From the NCBI GenBank assembly GCA_937942165.1, contig CALDFW010000143.1, forward strand, positions 1 to 32,908: DNA of 32,908 bases, read 5' to 3'. The DNA comes from an uncultured bacterium. Its GTDB lineage: Bacteria > Latescibacterota > UBA2968 > UBA8231. Shown here one piece after another: positions 15,101-23,447 of the stretch. The notes under the pieces are model-generated. The model searched no databases and was not told the DNA's origin. It was given only the letters and a program-made list of their open reading frames with translations. The translations under genes and the position numbers were made by a program. Within the stretch, counting starts at the first letter, position 1, and every line of letters begins with the position of its first letter.

Positions 15101-16264
15101 ATGGACGCAGCCGCAGAAAAAAAAAATGTAGTCGTATTGGGGGCGACCGGTTCAATCGGGGATAGCACGTTTCGCGTGTTGGAAAACTTAGGTTCGGAAT
15201 ACCGCGTCCTCGCAATGAGCGGCGGAGAGCAGCTCGACAGACTTGCTTTGCTTGCGAAAGAATGGGAACCCCAATACCTCTGCGTGGGGCGATCAGAAAG
15301 AGTGGGCGAGTTGGCTGGTGCCGCAGAGAACGTGCTCAGTGGTGAATCTGGTCTCGATGTTTTGGCTACGCTGCCAGAGGCAGATCTGGTAGTGAATGGT
15401 CTAGTCGGTGCCATAGGGCTGCGTCCCACGCTTGCAGCGCTCCGAGCTGGAAAAATTGTTGCCATGGCCAATAAAGAGCCGATTGTAATGGCTGGGGGGC
15501 TTTTACTCGAAGCCGCGCAAAGTGGCGGGGGGGAGATTATTCCGCTCGACAGCGAGCCCAATGCGATCTGGCAGTGCTTAAAGGGAGAAGAGAAGGCGGA
15601 TCTGGAGCGAGTCATCCTCACCGCTTCAGGGGGCCCTTTCTTTGCTCGCTCACGCTCTGAGATGGAGAATGTAACGCCGGCGGAGGCCCTCAACCATCCT
15701 ACGTGGAAAATGGGGGCAAAAATCACCGTCGATTCTGCCACCTTGATGAACAAGGGCTTCGAAGTAATAGAAGCCACTTGGCTATTTGATCTCCCCATCG
15801 ATCGGATCGACGTTGTGATACACCGGCAGTCTGTGGTTCATTCTCTCGTTGAATTTGTAGACGGTGCTCTCTTGGCCCACTTGGGAAAGACGAATATGCA
15901 GTTGCCCATCCAATACGCATTGACGCACCCAAGGCGCTCTCAGGCGCCCCTCGGGCGGTTTAATCTTGTCGAAGTAGGCCAATTGACGTTTTCCGAGCCG
16001 GATGGGGTCAATTTTCCCTGTTTGGACCTGTGCTATAGCGCGGGTGAGATGGGAGGAACGGCTCCCGCTGCGCTGAATGCTGCCAACGAGGTTGCCGTTG
16101 CTGCCTTTCTCGACGGAAAGATTGGCTTCCTCGATATCTCAGCTCTAAATAGCGATCTCCTTGCGGCTCACCAGGTGCGACGCGTGTCAGATATTGAGAC
16201 CGTGTTTCAGGTCGATGCGGAGGCTCGATTTGCCGCAAATAGGTGGATTGAACGGCGGGCTTAG
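15101..16264 (+). CDS. dxr: 1-deoxy-D-xylulose 5-phosphate reductoisomerase
   Basis: The 387-aa enzyme catalyses the NADPH-dependent second step of the non-mevalonate isoprenoid pathway. NVVVLGATGSIGDSTF is the NADPH-binding start, LDSEPNAIWQ holds the metal-binding Asp and Glu, TASGGPFF is the flexible loop, and HPTWKMGAKITVDSATLMNKGFEVIEA is the diagnostic active-site stretch. NKEP (usually NKES) and DSEPNA (usually DSEHNA) are unusual local substitutions. I chose the ATG at 15101 because the Rossmann strand follows directly; the longer open frame upstream overlaps the RNase Y gene. Ten consecutive A residues span codons 6-9. Length matches the family. Confidence 0.96.
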   Translation: MDAAAEKKNVVVLGATGSIGDSTFRVLENLGSEYRVLAMSGGEQLDRLALLAKEWEPQYLCVGRSERVGELAGAAENVLSGESGLDVLATLPEADLVVNGLVGAIGLRPTLAALRAGKIVAMANKEPIVMAGGLLLEAAQSGGGEIIPLDSEPNAIWQCLKGEEKADLERVILTASGGPFFARSRSEMENVTPAEALNHPTWKMGAKITVDSATLMNKGFEVIEATWLFDLPIDRIDVVIHRQSVVHSLVEFVDGALLAHLGKTNMQLPIQYALTHPRRSQAPLGRFNLVEVGQLTFSEPDGVNFPCLDLCYSAGEMGGTAPAALNAANEVAVAAFLDGKIGFLDISALNSDLLAAHQVRRVSDIETVFQVDAEARFAANRWIERRA

Positions 16265-16316
16265 AGCGGCTTATTTCTATCCCCAATCAACCCTTTTATA
16301 GTGGAGGATTCTTCGC

Positions 16317-16532
16317 GTGCAGCTTGATATGATCGATAAGATTACGCGCTTCGGCACGGGTATCATGTTGGGTGCTTTTGCAGTCATTATCCTGACTACA
16401 ACTTTTTCAACCGCTGATTGGGTGGCCACCCTAGGTAAGGTTATGTACTGGGTGATCATATGTATTGCGCTGCTCTCGCTCTGCGTATGGGGCGTGCGTA
16501 GCCGGATAAGCGGCAGAAAAGAGAACGAGTAG
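16317..16532 (+). CDS. Small two-helix membrane protein of unknown function
   Basis: This 71-aa protein has two hydrophobic stretches, GIMLGAFAVIILTTTF and VMYWVIICIALLSLCVWGV, and a basic C-terminal end (RSRISGRKENE), suggesting a cytoplasmic tail. The GTG at 16317 has an excellent GGAGGA 8 nt upstream, which favours it over the ATG at 16329. It follows dxr by 52 bp in the same direction and could be its last cistron. I do not recognise a family. Confidence 0.7.
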   Translation: MQLDMIDKITRFGTGIMLGAFAVIILTTTFSTADWVATLGKVMYWVIICIALLSLCVWGVRSRISGRKENE

Positions 16533-16560
16533 GGGCGTTGGTCTCCTCCCTTTATAGCGA

Positions 16561-16574
16561 TAGAGCGTGCTCTA
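16561..16574. promoter_or_regulatory. 14-bp palindrome upstream of the lipoprotein promoter
   Basis: TAGAGC (16561-16566) and GCTCTA (16569-16574) form a perfect dyad with a 2-bp GT centre. It lies 9 bp before the predicted -35 box of the lipoprotein operon, where an activator or repressor could bind. A role is inferred from position only; it could instead be a short hairpin ending the preceding transcript. Confidence 0.35.
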
Positions 16575-16582
16575 ATAACTTC

Positions 16583-16611
16583 TTTACAGCAACACCATCT
16601 GTCGATATATA
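16583..16611 (+). promoter_or_regulatory. Predicted promoter for the lipoprotein/acyl-CoA operon
   Basis: TTTACA (16583-16588), a 17-bp spacer and TATATA (16606-16611) make a good sigma-70-type promoter, with a start near 16618 and a leader of about 40 nt before the ATG at 16659. Confidence 0.55.
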
Positions 16612-16658
16612 AGGGAATACATCCCGTTGCTAACAATGAAGATGCTGGAACGTATTTC

Positions 16659-18218
16659 ATGCCTCATCTAAGCGCTTTTACCCACAACCTACTGCTGGTA
16701 TTTTGCTTGGCCCTCTCTCTTGCCGCCTGCGGGCTGCCAGAGCGAGCTAATCCGGCCGATCCCCGCATCGGGGGTGACGAGGGGGATGGTCTGGTCTTAC
16801 TGGCCGAATTTCCAGAGGCCTTTCTCAGTGAGGTAGTGGATCAAATTGGCGAAGTTCGCTACGTCCTTTCGGCCAGTGATATAGAGCCAGTTGAAGGCAC
16901 TATGGATATAATTGGCGTGACCGCGCGAGCTCGTATTAGAAAGCTCACGCCGGGAGAGCAACGTGCCCTTTCGGTACTCGTCGTAGACCGTGGAGGCGTG
17001 CCTACGTTTGCTTTTTCTGATACCCTTGATATTGGAGAGAAGGCTGAAGACGTCACGGTTGAGCTCGAGCGGCTTTTGGGCGGACTGGAGGTGATCTCTA
17101 ACCTGCCACGAGAAGTGACGGAGCTACAGGTCCACATTGATGCCGGCGCTGATACGTTACTGCGCACCTTCCCCAGTGATGGCACGATGACGCAACGCAT
17201 CGAAGGTATTCCCACGGGGGCGGACGTATCGATTTCTCTGCTCGGGCTAGATAAAGACCAGCAAGTTTTGGTTCTCAATGACCTTAGGGCGGATATTCGC
17301 GAAGATTTAATCGCCCGTATTTCGATGGAAATTTTTGGCGGTTCGGTCCAAGTCATAGCCTATTTCCCCAGTTATTTGCCGATTGTAGAGGTCGATCGTT
17401 TTAGCGATTCAATGGGGACGTTCTTTCGTCGCTCGGACAATCCAGATTTACCCGCACCCAACGAACCCATCGAATTTGACGATCCGCGTTTCCTGACGCG
17501 CGGCTATGGCCCTAACGGCGAAGAGATGTCGTTTTACAATCTTGATGTGCGTCCAAAATCTCCCGGCGTTGTATACGAACTCATCGATCGCCGCGGTAAT
17601 CCGATTCTTGGGCAATTACCCATTTACGATCGCTTACCGGGTGATGCAGATTATAGCGATTTTTGGCACATTCATAACGTTTACATTCAGGACCGAGAGT
17701 ATCGGGCTAACAGCTACGATTCTGCTGAAGATGTGCTGGGGGCGGGGTTGGAAATAGAGCCGAGTGAAACCGTGGCGAATCACGTTATGGTCCCCCTAGG
17801 GTCAAGTGCTAATCTACGCTATGATTCGAACACGCCTCGAAGGGTGCAGGATGGATGGTATCGGGGGCAGATTGTAAAATATCTCGTCTTTGAAAACCCG
17901 CAGAGTGTGGCCATAGTCGATTTTGGCTCCGGCCAGGTAAACACGCCACAGATGTACGCTTTTCTCGATAATAACCGCGATGAGCGAGACGGATTCGCTC
18001 TCGATTTAGAAGGCGTTACTACTCACAACGTCGTTACGCGTCTCCCAGGTGAAGAGGGATATTCGCCCCTCTGGGTTTTGCAGACTTTTAGGATCGATGT
18101 CTTTGAACGCGTATTTGACCTCGCCTCAGCGTTGGATATGGCTAAAAACGAGGACAACCTGATTGATTTGGGTCGATTGGTGTATGTAAATGCACCTATC
18201 GTGAAGGTGGGACAGTAG
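16659..18218 (+). CDS. Large lipoprotein of unknown function
   Basis: The protein has 519 aa. Residues 1-24 form a lipoprotein signal (HNLLLVFCLALSLAAC) with a classic LAAC lipobox, so it is probably anchored in a membrane facing the periplasm or outside. After an acidic ANPADPRIGGDEG linker, residues about 40-245 look beta-rich, like tandem immunoglobulin-like modules. The C-terminal half contains two copies of an LPG-x4-YS-x2-W pattern: LPGDADYSDFWHIHNV near residue 327 and LPGEEGYSPLWVLQTF near residue 465. Ribosome binding sequence is weak. The stop is 2 bp before the next start, suggesting translational coupling with the FadN-like enzyme. Function is unknown. Confidence 0.8.
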   Translation: MPHLSAFTHNLLLVFCLALSLAACGLPERANPADPRIGGDEGDGLVLLAEFPEAFLSEVVDQIGEVRYVLSASDIEPVEGTMDIIGVTARARIRKLTPGEQRALSVLVVDRGGVPTFAFSDTLDIGEKAEDVTVELERLLGGLEVISNLPREVTELQVHIDAGADTLLRTFPSDGTMTQRIEGIPTGADVSISLLGLDKDQQVLVLNDLRADIREDLIARISMEIFGGSVQVIAYFPSYLPIVEVDRFSDSMGTFFRRSDNPDLPAPNEPIEFDDPRFLTRGYGPNGEEMSFYNLDVRPKSPGVVYELIDRRGNPILGQLPIYDRLPGDADYSDFWHIHNVYIQDREYRANSYDSAEDVLGAGLEIEPSETVANHVMVPLGSSANLRYDSNTPRRVQDGWYRGQIVKYLVFENPQSVAIVDFGSGQVNTPQMYAFLDNNRDERDGFALDLEGVTTHNVVTRLPGEEGYSPLWVLQTFRIDVFERVFDLASALDMAKNEDNLIDLGRLVYVNAPIVKVGQ

Positions 18219-18220
18219 CT

Positions 18221-20446
18221 GTGCCTTGGCCCGAAAGAGTCGCAGTTCTTGGAGCTGGCGTCATGGGGGTGCAGATTGCGGCTCTGCTAGTAGCTGCGGG
18301 GCGGCGCGTTCAGCTTTTTGATCTTGCCGATCCGTCTGATTCAGTCTCAGGTGCTCGATCTGGTATCAAGCTAGGGCTCAGCGCGCGTCCGCCCGTTTTT
18401 TATGTGCCTGAAATGGCCGACCAGATTGAACTCCGATCGTTTGACGACCTTTCTGCTCTGGCCGATGCCGACTGGGTTATAGAAGCCGTTGTTGAAGAGC
18501 TTTCCATTAAGCGAGAACTGTTGGCCCGCGTTGAGGCAGAAGTTTCAGGGCATGCTGTTGTCAGTAGCAACACGTCAGGACTTTCAATGGCCCAATTGGC
18601 CGCAGGGAGGCGCGCGGATTTTTCCCGTCGGTTTTTAGGCGTTCACTTTTTTAATCCCCCCCGGCATATGCGGTTGGTTGAAGTGATTCCAACTGCTGTC
18701 ACGGATCGCGCCGCAGTAGAGCAGGTTACCGATTTTCTGCAAGGAACTCTGGGTAAGGGCGTAGTTGTCGCGCGTGACACCCCTAACTTTATTGCTAATC
18801 GCCTCGGGGTGTTTGCCATCCTTTCTATGCTCCACCTGATGGAACGAGAAGCGCTTAGCGTGCCTCTTGTTGACGCGCTGAGTGGCCCCCTCATGGGCCG
18901 TCCCAAGAGCGCTACATTACGGCTGTGTGATATAATTGGTCTCGATACGCTAGCCCGGGTGTCGCAAACGGCCTACGATGCGCTAGTGGATGATCCTTGG
19001 CGGAACGTTTTTTCCCTTCCCAGTGGCGTTGAGCGGATGCTGAATAACGGATTGTTGGGTGCGAAAAGCGGCGGTGGGTTTTACAGGAAAACCGCCGAGG
19101 GAATTTATGTCCTCAATATGGACACTCTCGAATACGAAGTGGGTGAAAGTCCGACATTGGACGGTTTGGCCGAACAAAAGGGTCGGCCTCATGATTTAGT
19201 GCGCGCTCTTTGGGATGAAGGTGGAAGGTGGGGTGAATTGGGCCGTGCGCATCTGAAGGAAGTTCTGCTGTACGCTGCTTGGCACGGAAATCAAATTGCC
19301 CGGGAGGCAGCCGATATAGATCGAGCCATGCGCTGGGGCTTCAACTGGGATTTTGGGCCGTTTCAGCTGGGGGATATGGTGGGTTGGGAGCACGTTATTG
19401 AAGGGGAACCAAGGGTGCCTCAGCAGATTACAGATATGCAGGCACGGGGGCATAAGACTTTTTATGACGGGAGTGCGGAGACTGCAAGTGGGGATCGGCC
19501 GCAGGTCGATGCTTCTTTCATAGATCGCAAGAGTGCGATCTATGAAAATGAAGAGGCCTACGTATGTCCGCTGCCCCAGGGCGCCGTTGCGCTGGTATTT
19601 TGTGGGAAAGTGAACACGCTGGGGCGAGGTGTGATTCAAGCGGTGCGCTGGATTATGGATGAAGCGGATGCAAATGGATTGATGCTGTGCGGTTTGCCGC
19701 CGCACTTTTCCGCTGGGGCAAACTTACAGTTTATACGGGGATTAGAAGGGGAAGATCTCGCCGACTTCTTGGTTGATTTCCAGCAGGCAGTCGAGTCCGT
19801 CCGACGAGCCCCCTTTCCCGTTGTGGCAGCCCTTAGCGGCCTGTGTCTTGGGGGCGGCTGTGAATTTGCCCTAGCTGCGGACCGGCGCATTGTTATGGCG
19901 GAGGTCCGTATGGGGCTTGTTGAAGCGGGCGTTGGCCTATTGCCAGCAGGGGGCGGTATCGCGCATATGGCGCGCACCCAGTGCGGAAAGAACCTGTGTG
20001 CTGGACATCAGGCAATAGCAGCGGGGGTGATGTGCGACAACGCATTTGAGGCTCGGGGTAGAGGACTGCTTGGAGACGACGATGTCATCCTATTTTCACA
20101 GGCACAACTCCTGCCCACGGCCGTTGAAGAGCTCTGCTCTCAAATGGAGTCGTGGAAGGAACGCCCTGCCGACGGGCTCATACCGGCGGTTGAGGCCGAG
20201 GTGCGTTCGGCTATGGATCAATGGATTGCGGATCAAGTTGAAGAGGGCTGTTTCACGGACCACGACGCCTTCTTGGGCCGCGTTCTAACGGGCGTGCTCT
20301 GCGGTGATCCAGAAGGAGCGACGGCTCGTAGAAACGAAGACGTGTTGGCTCTCGAACGCCAAGCCTTTATTCGTCTCTATGAATCGGAGCAGACGAAGCT
20401 GCGCATCGATCATATGCTAAAGACGGGTAAGCGGTTAAAAAACTAA
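18221..20446 (+). CDS. 3-hydroxyacyl-CoA dehydrogenase/enoyl-CoA hydratase fusion (FadN-like order)
   Basis: The protein is 741 aa. It combines NAD-dependent oxidation of 3-hydroxyacyl-CoA with hydration of enoyl-CoA, as in beta-oxidation. The dehydrogenase comes first: VAVLGAGVMGVQIA for NAD, VIEAVVEE, SSNTSGLSM, GVHFFNPPRHM with the catalytic His, and DTPNFIANR. The crotonase domain occupies about residues 430-640: FSAGANL forms the oxyanion-hole region, and GLCLGGGCEFALAAD and GLVEAGVGLLPAGGG carry likely catalytic Glu residues. This order resembles Bacillus FadN, not FadB/FadJ. It starts with GTG two bases after the lipoprotein stop. No thiolase or acyl-CoA dehydrogenase is next to it. 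Confidence 0.93.
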   Translation: MPWPERVAVLGAGVMGVQIAALLVAAGRRVQLFDLADPSDSVSGARSGIKLGLSARPPVFYVPEMADQIELRSFDDLSALADADWVIEAVVEELSIKRELLARVEAEVSGHAVVSSNTSGLSMAQLAAGRRADFSRRFLGVHFFNPPRHMRLVEVIPTAVTDRAAVEQVTDFLQGTLGKGVVVARDTPNFIANRLGVFAILSMLHLMEREALSVPLVDALSGPLMGRPKSATLRLCDIIGLDTLARVSQTAYDALVDDPWRNVFSLPSGVERMLNNGLLGAKSGGGFYRKTAEGIYVLNMDTLEYEVGESPTLDGLAEQKGRPHDLVRALWDEGGRWGELGRAHLKEVLLYAAWHGNQIAREAADIDRAMRWGFNWDFGPFQLGDMVGWEHVIEGEPRVPQQITDMQARGHKTFYDGSAETASGDRPQVDASFIDRKSAIYENEEAYVCPLPQGAVALVFCGKVNTLGRGVIQAVRWIMDEADANGLMLCGLPPHFSAGANLQFIRGLEGEDLADFLVDFQQAVESVRRAPFPVVAALSGLCLGGGCEFALAADRRIVMAEVRMGLVEAGVGLLPAGGGIAHMARTQCGKNLCAGHQAIAAGVMCDNAFEARGRGLLGDDDVILFSQAQLLPTAVEELCSQMESWKERPADGLIPAVEAEVRSAMDQWIADQVEEGCFTDHDAFLGRVLTGVLCGDPEGATARRNEDVLALERQAFIRLYESEQTKLRIDHMLKTGKRLKN

Positions 20447-20461
20447 CGGAGAAAAAGTCTT

Positions 20462-21901
20462 ATGGGTTTGCGGAGTCCGGCTGAATTCAAAGAGGGATTG
20501 CGCGATGGTAGAGAGATCTACTACCGAGGAGAGCTAATTGAGGACGTGGTTTCCCATCACGATCTCGGCATTGGTGTAGAGCACGTAGCGCTTGATTTTG
20601 AGATGGCTGAGGATCCGCTACACCGAGATCTAATGACTTGGGACGACCCCAATTTGGGCGAAACGGTCAGTCGCTATTTTAAGGTCCCATCAGACGGGGC
20701 AGATTTGCTGAATCGGCGCGAAATGATCGAGCGGTCTACCCGATTGGGAGATGGCGTTGTTCTGCTTATAAAAGAGATCGGGAGCGACGCTCTTTTCGCA
20801 CTTGATTTGGTGACGTCGCAGATGGACAACCAATTGGGTACGGAATATCGGAAGCGTGTCGGGGAGTTTATACAGACATGTAAAAAGAAGGATCTGAGTT
20901 TGGCCGTTGCGCAAACGGACGTCAAAGGAGACCGTTCGCTCTTGCCGTCCCAACAGGAACATCCGGACTATTATGTGCATATTGTCGAGGAACGCTCTGA
21001 TGGAATCGTGGTTCGAGGAGCTAAAGCACATACAACCTGTGCGCCCTACGTAGATGAACTCGTCGTCTTGCCCACGCGAGCCTTTAAAGAGGACGATGCG
21101 GCCTACGCGGTCTCCTTTGCCATACCAGTTAACGCACCTGGAGTTAAGCTTATTGCGAGTCCTTTTGGCTCGCCGCCTGCCAATGCTTTTCATCACCCCG
21201 TCAGCTCTGGGCATCGGATGATCGATACGCTGACGATCTTCGATGATGTATTTATCCCCAATGAGCGGATCTTCTTAAAGGGGGAATGGCAATATGCTGG
21301 GTTATTGGCCAACACATTTGTAGAGTACCACCGATTCACAGCAGTCTCTTATAAGCCCCCTCTGTGCGACCTTTTTATTGGCGCTGCCGCTCTGCTTGCG
21401 CATTATAACGGCATTGGAAAGGCGAGCCACGTGCGGGAAAAGCTGACTAAGCTCATTTCGTATGCCGAAACGGTGCGGGGGCTGAGCCTCGCTGCTGCGC
21501 ACGAGTGTAGCCAGCGTGAAACGGGATCTGTCGTGCCCAATGTCATTTATTCGAACCTGGCGAAATTCCATTTTGCCAATGGCTACCACGAGGCGGTTTC
21601 ATGGGTTCAGGATATTGCGGGTGGGCTTGTTGTAACAGGTCCATCTGAAGAGGATTGGCTGAATCCGCAGACGCGGCCTTATATCGAGCGCTTTCTGGGT
21701 GGGAGTCAGGGCGTGGGAGCCGAAGAGCGACTTCGGGCTTTAAATCTAGTGCGCGACCTGACGGCTTCTACGTTTGGCGGCTACAACGAATTTTTGGCCA
21801 TTCATGCGGAAGGGTCCCTTGAGACGCAGAAGATTACGATTTTACGCGATTATGACGTTGCTCGCTGCGTAGAACTGGTTCAGCGGATACTGCGCTCTTA
21901 A
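20462..21901 (+). CDS. HpaB/AbfD-superfamily protein lacking the AbfD Fe-S ligands
   Basis: The 479-aa protein belongs to the family of flavin-dependent 4-hydroxyphenylacetate 3-hydroxylase (HpaB) and 4-hydroxybutyryl-CoA dehydratase (AbfD). TDVKGDRSLLPSQQEHPDYY, VRGAKAHTTCAP, FDDVFIPNERIF and DIAGGLVVTGPSE are shared signatures, and the overall text reads closer to AbfD. AbfD binds a [4Fe-4S] cluster through three Cys and one His. From memory of that sequence, the Cys positions align with Leu101, Glu105 and Tyr297 here, while His290 is kept. It is therefore more likely a flavin oxygenase or dehydrogenase, perhaps on a CoA ester given the FadN-like gene 15 bp upstream. The ATG at 20462 follows a GGAGAAAAAG. 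Confidence 0.85.
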   Translation: MGLRSPAEFKEGLRDGREIYYRGELIEDVVSHHDLGIGVEHVALDFEMAEDPLHRDLMTWDDPNLGETVSRYFKVPSDGADLLNRREMIERSTRLGDGVVLLIKEIGSDALFALDLVTSQMDNQLGTEYRKRVGEFIQTCKKKDLSLAVAQTDVKGDRSLLPSQQEHPDYYVHIVEERSDGIVVRGAKAHTTCAPYVDELVVLPTRAFKEDDAAYAVSFAIPVNAPGVKLIASPFGSPPANAFHHPVSSGHRMIDTLTIFDDVFIPNERIFLKGEWQYAGLLANTFVEYHRFTAVSYKPPLCDLFIGAAALLAHYNGIGKASHVREKLTKLISYAETVRGLSLAAAHECSQRETGSVVPNVIYSNLAKFHFANGYHEAVSWVQDIAGGLVVTGPSEEDWLNPQTRPYIERFLGGSQGVGAEERLRALNLVRDLTASTFGGYNEFLAIHAEGSLETQKITILRDYDVARCVELVQRILRS

Positions 21902-21932
21902 GTCGTTTTTATGCTAAGGATCTCCTTTTCCG

Positions 21933-23447
21933 GTGTCTTTTAGTATTACCCTTTCTCACGCAGTCTTTGCGCTCAATGAAAAAGCGCGTAGAAATCTGTG
22001 TGCCCTTTTTCCTCCTGAATTAGCTGCTGATATAAAACCTCCCTCCTGCCAGAAAGAGAGCTGGGAAGAGGATATGCTGGATCAACAGCTCTATCTCGAC
22101 GCCGAGTCGGATGGAACGATCCTAGCTGGTTGGGATGGGGAAGGTCGGGGAGAGGCTTTTACCAGGTTATGTGTGATTGTATTGGCAAAGGCCGACGACC
22201 CGGGGATAGGGGGCGCCTTTCTTTATGCCCTACCCCTGCATATGCAGGCTGCTATTCTGCTTGAGTTGCTGACCAGATCATCCCTAACCTGTATGCGTGG
22301 TTTGGAGGGAAAAGAGGCAGAACTTATAGCTTGGATGCGGCAGCAGCTCGGGACTAATGAGCGCTGGGGTGGGCAGTGGGTGGCAGAGATTATGCGGAGC
22401 GGTTCAGGGAGGGCTATGCAGGTTCTACTCGAGGCATTGGATGGCCTCGATCGCCCGTCAACTCTCATATTGCAGCAGCACCTTTTCCAGTTTACCGACC
22501 TATTTGCACTGTCTGCAAGGGATTTCCAACTCGTGCTATCTTCTGAGTCCAATGAACAGATTGCACTCGCTCTCCAGGGAATTTCAGAAGGACAGGTCGA
22601 TCAAGTATTGGAGCATGTTTCTCCGCGCAGGCGACGGTTAATCATCGAAGAGGCCGAGCGATACGTCGATGCGAGCTCTGATGAAATAGTCGTTGCCTGT
22701 CAGGCAATTATAACAACGGCACGTCTTCTACAGCGCCGCCATCGCATTACGTCATTCATACCGGGTTTAAGCAAAACGCCTCAGTCTGGCGTAGACCCGC
22801 CCACAGAGAATCAGGGTGGAGCAGAGGCTGAATCTAACGCGCCCAATGAATCATCGGAAAATCGAGAAAGGAAATCGCTTTCGCGGAGCAAATCATCAAT
22901 TTCTTTTCGATGGGTAGGTCTGGGAATGGTTGTTGGTCTCTCAGTGGTATGGTTTCTGATAACGGGTGATTTCACCACTGGTGACTCGGTGGAAAAGAGC
23001 GAAGGGGTAAAGGAGCGGTGGGTGGTTGGTGGAACATCGAATCGAGACGGTGGACTAGAGGGTGCCGACGCACATCGCCCAGTAAAAGACGGTGGGCAAG
23101 GGGGGACCGTGGTCCATGGTGCGTCGGACATTATTGCCACAGGTGATTATAGTGTTAGACTGGATCAAACACTGGCCGAAAATGATTCTACGGGGCGCGT
23201 GCTTTTTTTACGAGTGGGGGAAGTACGTGCCCATATGTTGGAAGATAACTTTTTTATCCAAACGCCTCTAATCCGAGTTGGAGGGCCAATGGGAGCACGA
23301 TACCATGTCCGCGTGGTTTTAGATGCAACGTCAGAAGTGCGGGTAGAAGAGGGATGGGTAGATGTAAAATCGATTAAGGCACCTATAACCACGGTAAGAA
23401 TAAACGCAGGACAGACGCGTAGGTTTACCCACGGCGCATGGGAATAG
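21933..23447 (+). CDS. FliG-like domain, transmembrane helix, FecR-like domain protein
   Basis: The protein is 504 aa with GTG start. Residues about 70-270 read like the middle and C-terminal armadillo parts of the flagellar switch protein FliG, including AEIMRSGSGRAMQVLLEAL, FQFTDLFALSARDFQLVL and IALALQGISEGQVDQVLEHV. The acidic pair found in the FliG torque helix (VDDR) is LSAR here. Residues 275-325 are a polar linker, 326-344 one membrane helix (WVGLGMVVGLSVVWFLI), and about 405-500 a beta-rich region resembling the FecR periplasmic domain (DNFFIQTPLIRVGG, VRVEEGWVDV, VRINAGQTRRF). The topology would place FliG-like part inside and FecR-like part outside. No flagellar genes are nearby. 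The MgtE N-terminal domain is a related alternative for the first part. Confidence 0.65.
   Translation: MSFSITLSHAVFALNEKARRNLCALFPPELAADIKPPSCQKESWEEDMLDQQLYLDAESDGTILAGWDGEGRGEAFTRLCVIVLAKADDPGIGGAFLYALPLHMQAAILLELLTRSSLTCMRGLEGKEAELIAWMRQQLGTNERWGGQWVAEIMRSGSGRAMQVLLEALDGLDRPSTLILQQHLFQFTDLFALSARDFQLVLSSESNEQIALALQGISEGQVDQVLEHVSPRRRRLIIEEAERYVDASSDEIVVACQAIITTARLLQRRHRITSFIPGLSKTPQSGVDPPTENQGGAEAESNAPNESSENRERKSLSRSKSSISFRWVGLGMVVGLSVVWFLITGDFTTGDSVEKSEGVKERWVVGGTSNRDGGLEGADAHRPVKDGGQGGTVVHGASDIIATGDYSVRLDQTLAENDSTGRVLFLRVGEVRAHMLEDNFFIQTPLIRVGGPMGARYHVRVVLDATSEVRVEEGWVDVKSIKAPITTVRINAGQTRRFTHGAWE

Noticed and set aside
21933-23447. A genuine flagellar switch gene fliG
   Set aside because: There are no other flagellar genes, the torque-helix charges are missing, and a membrane helix with a FecR-like tail follows.
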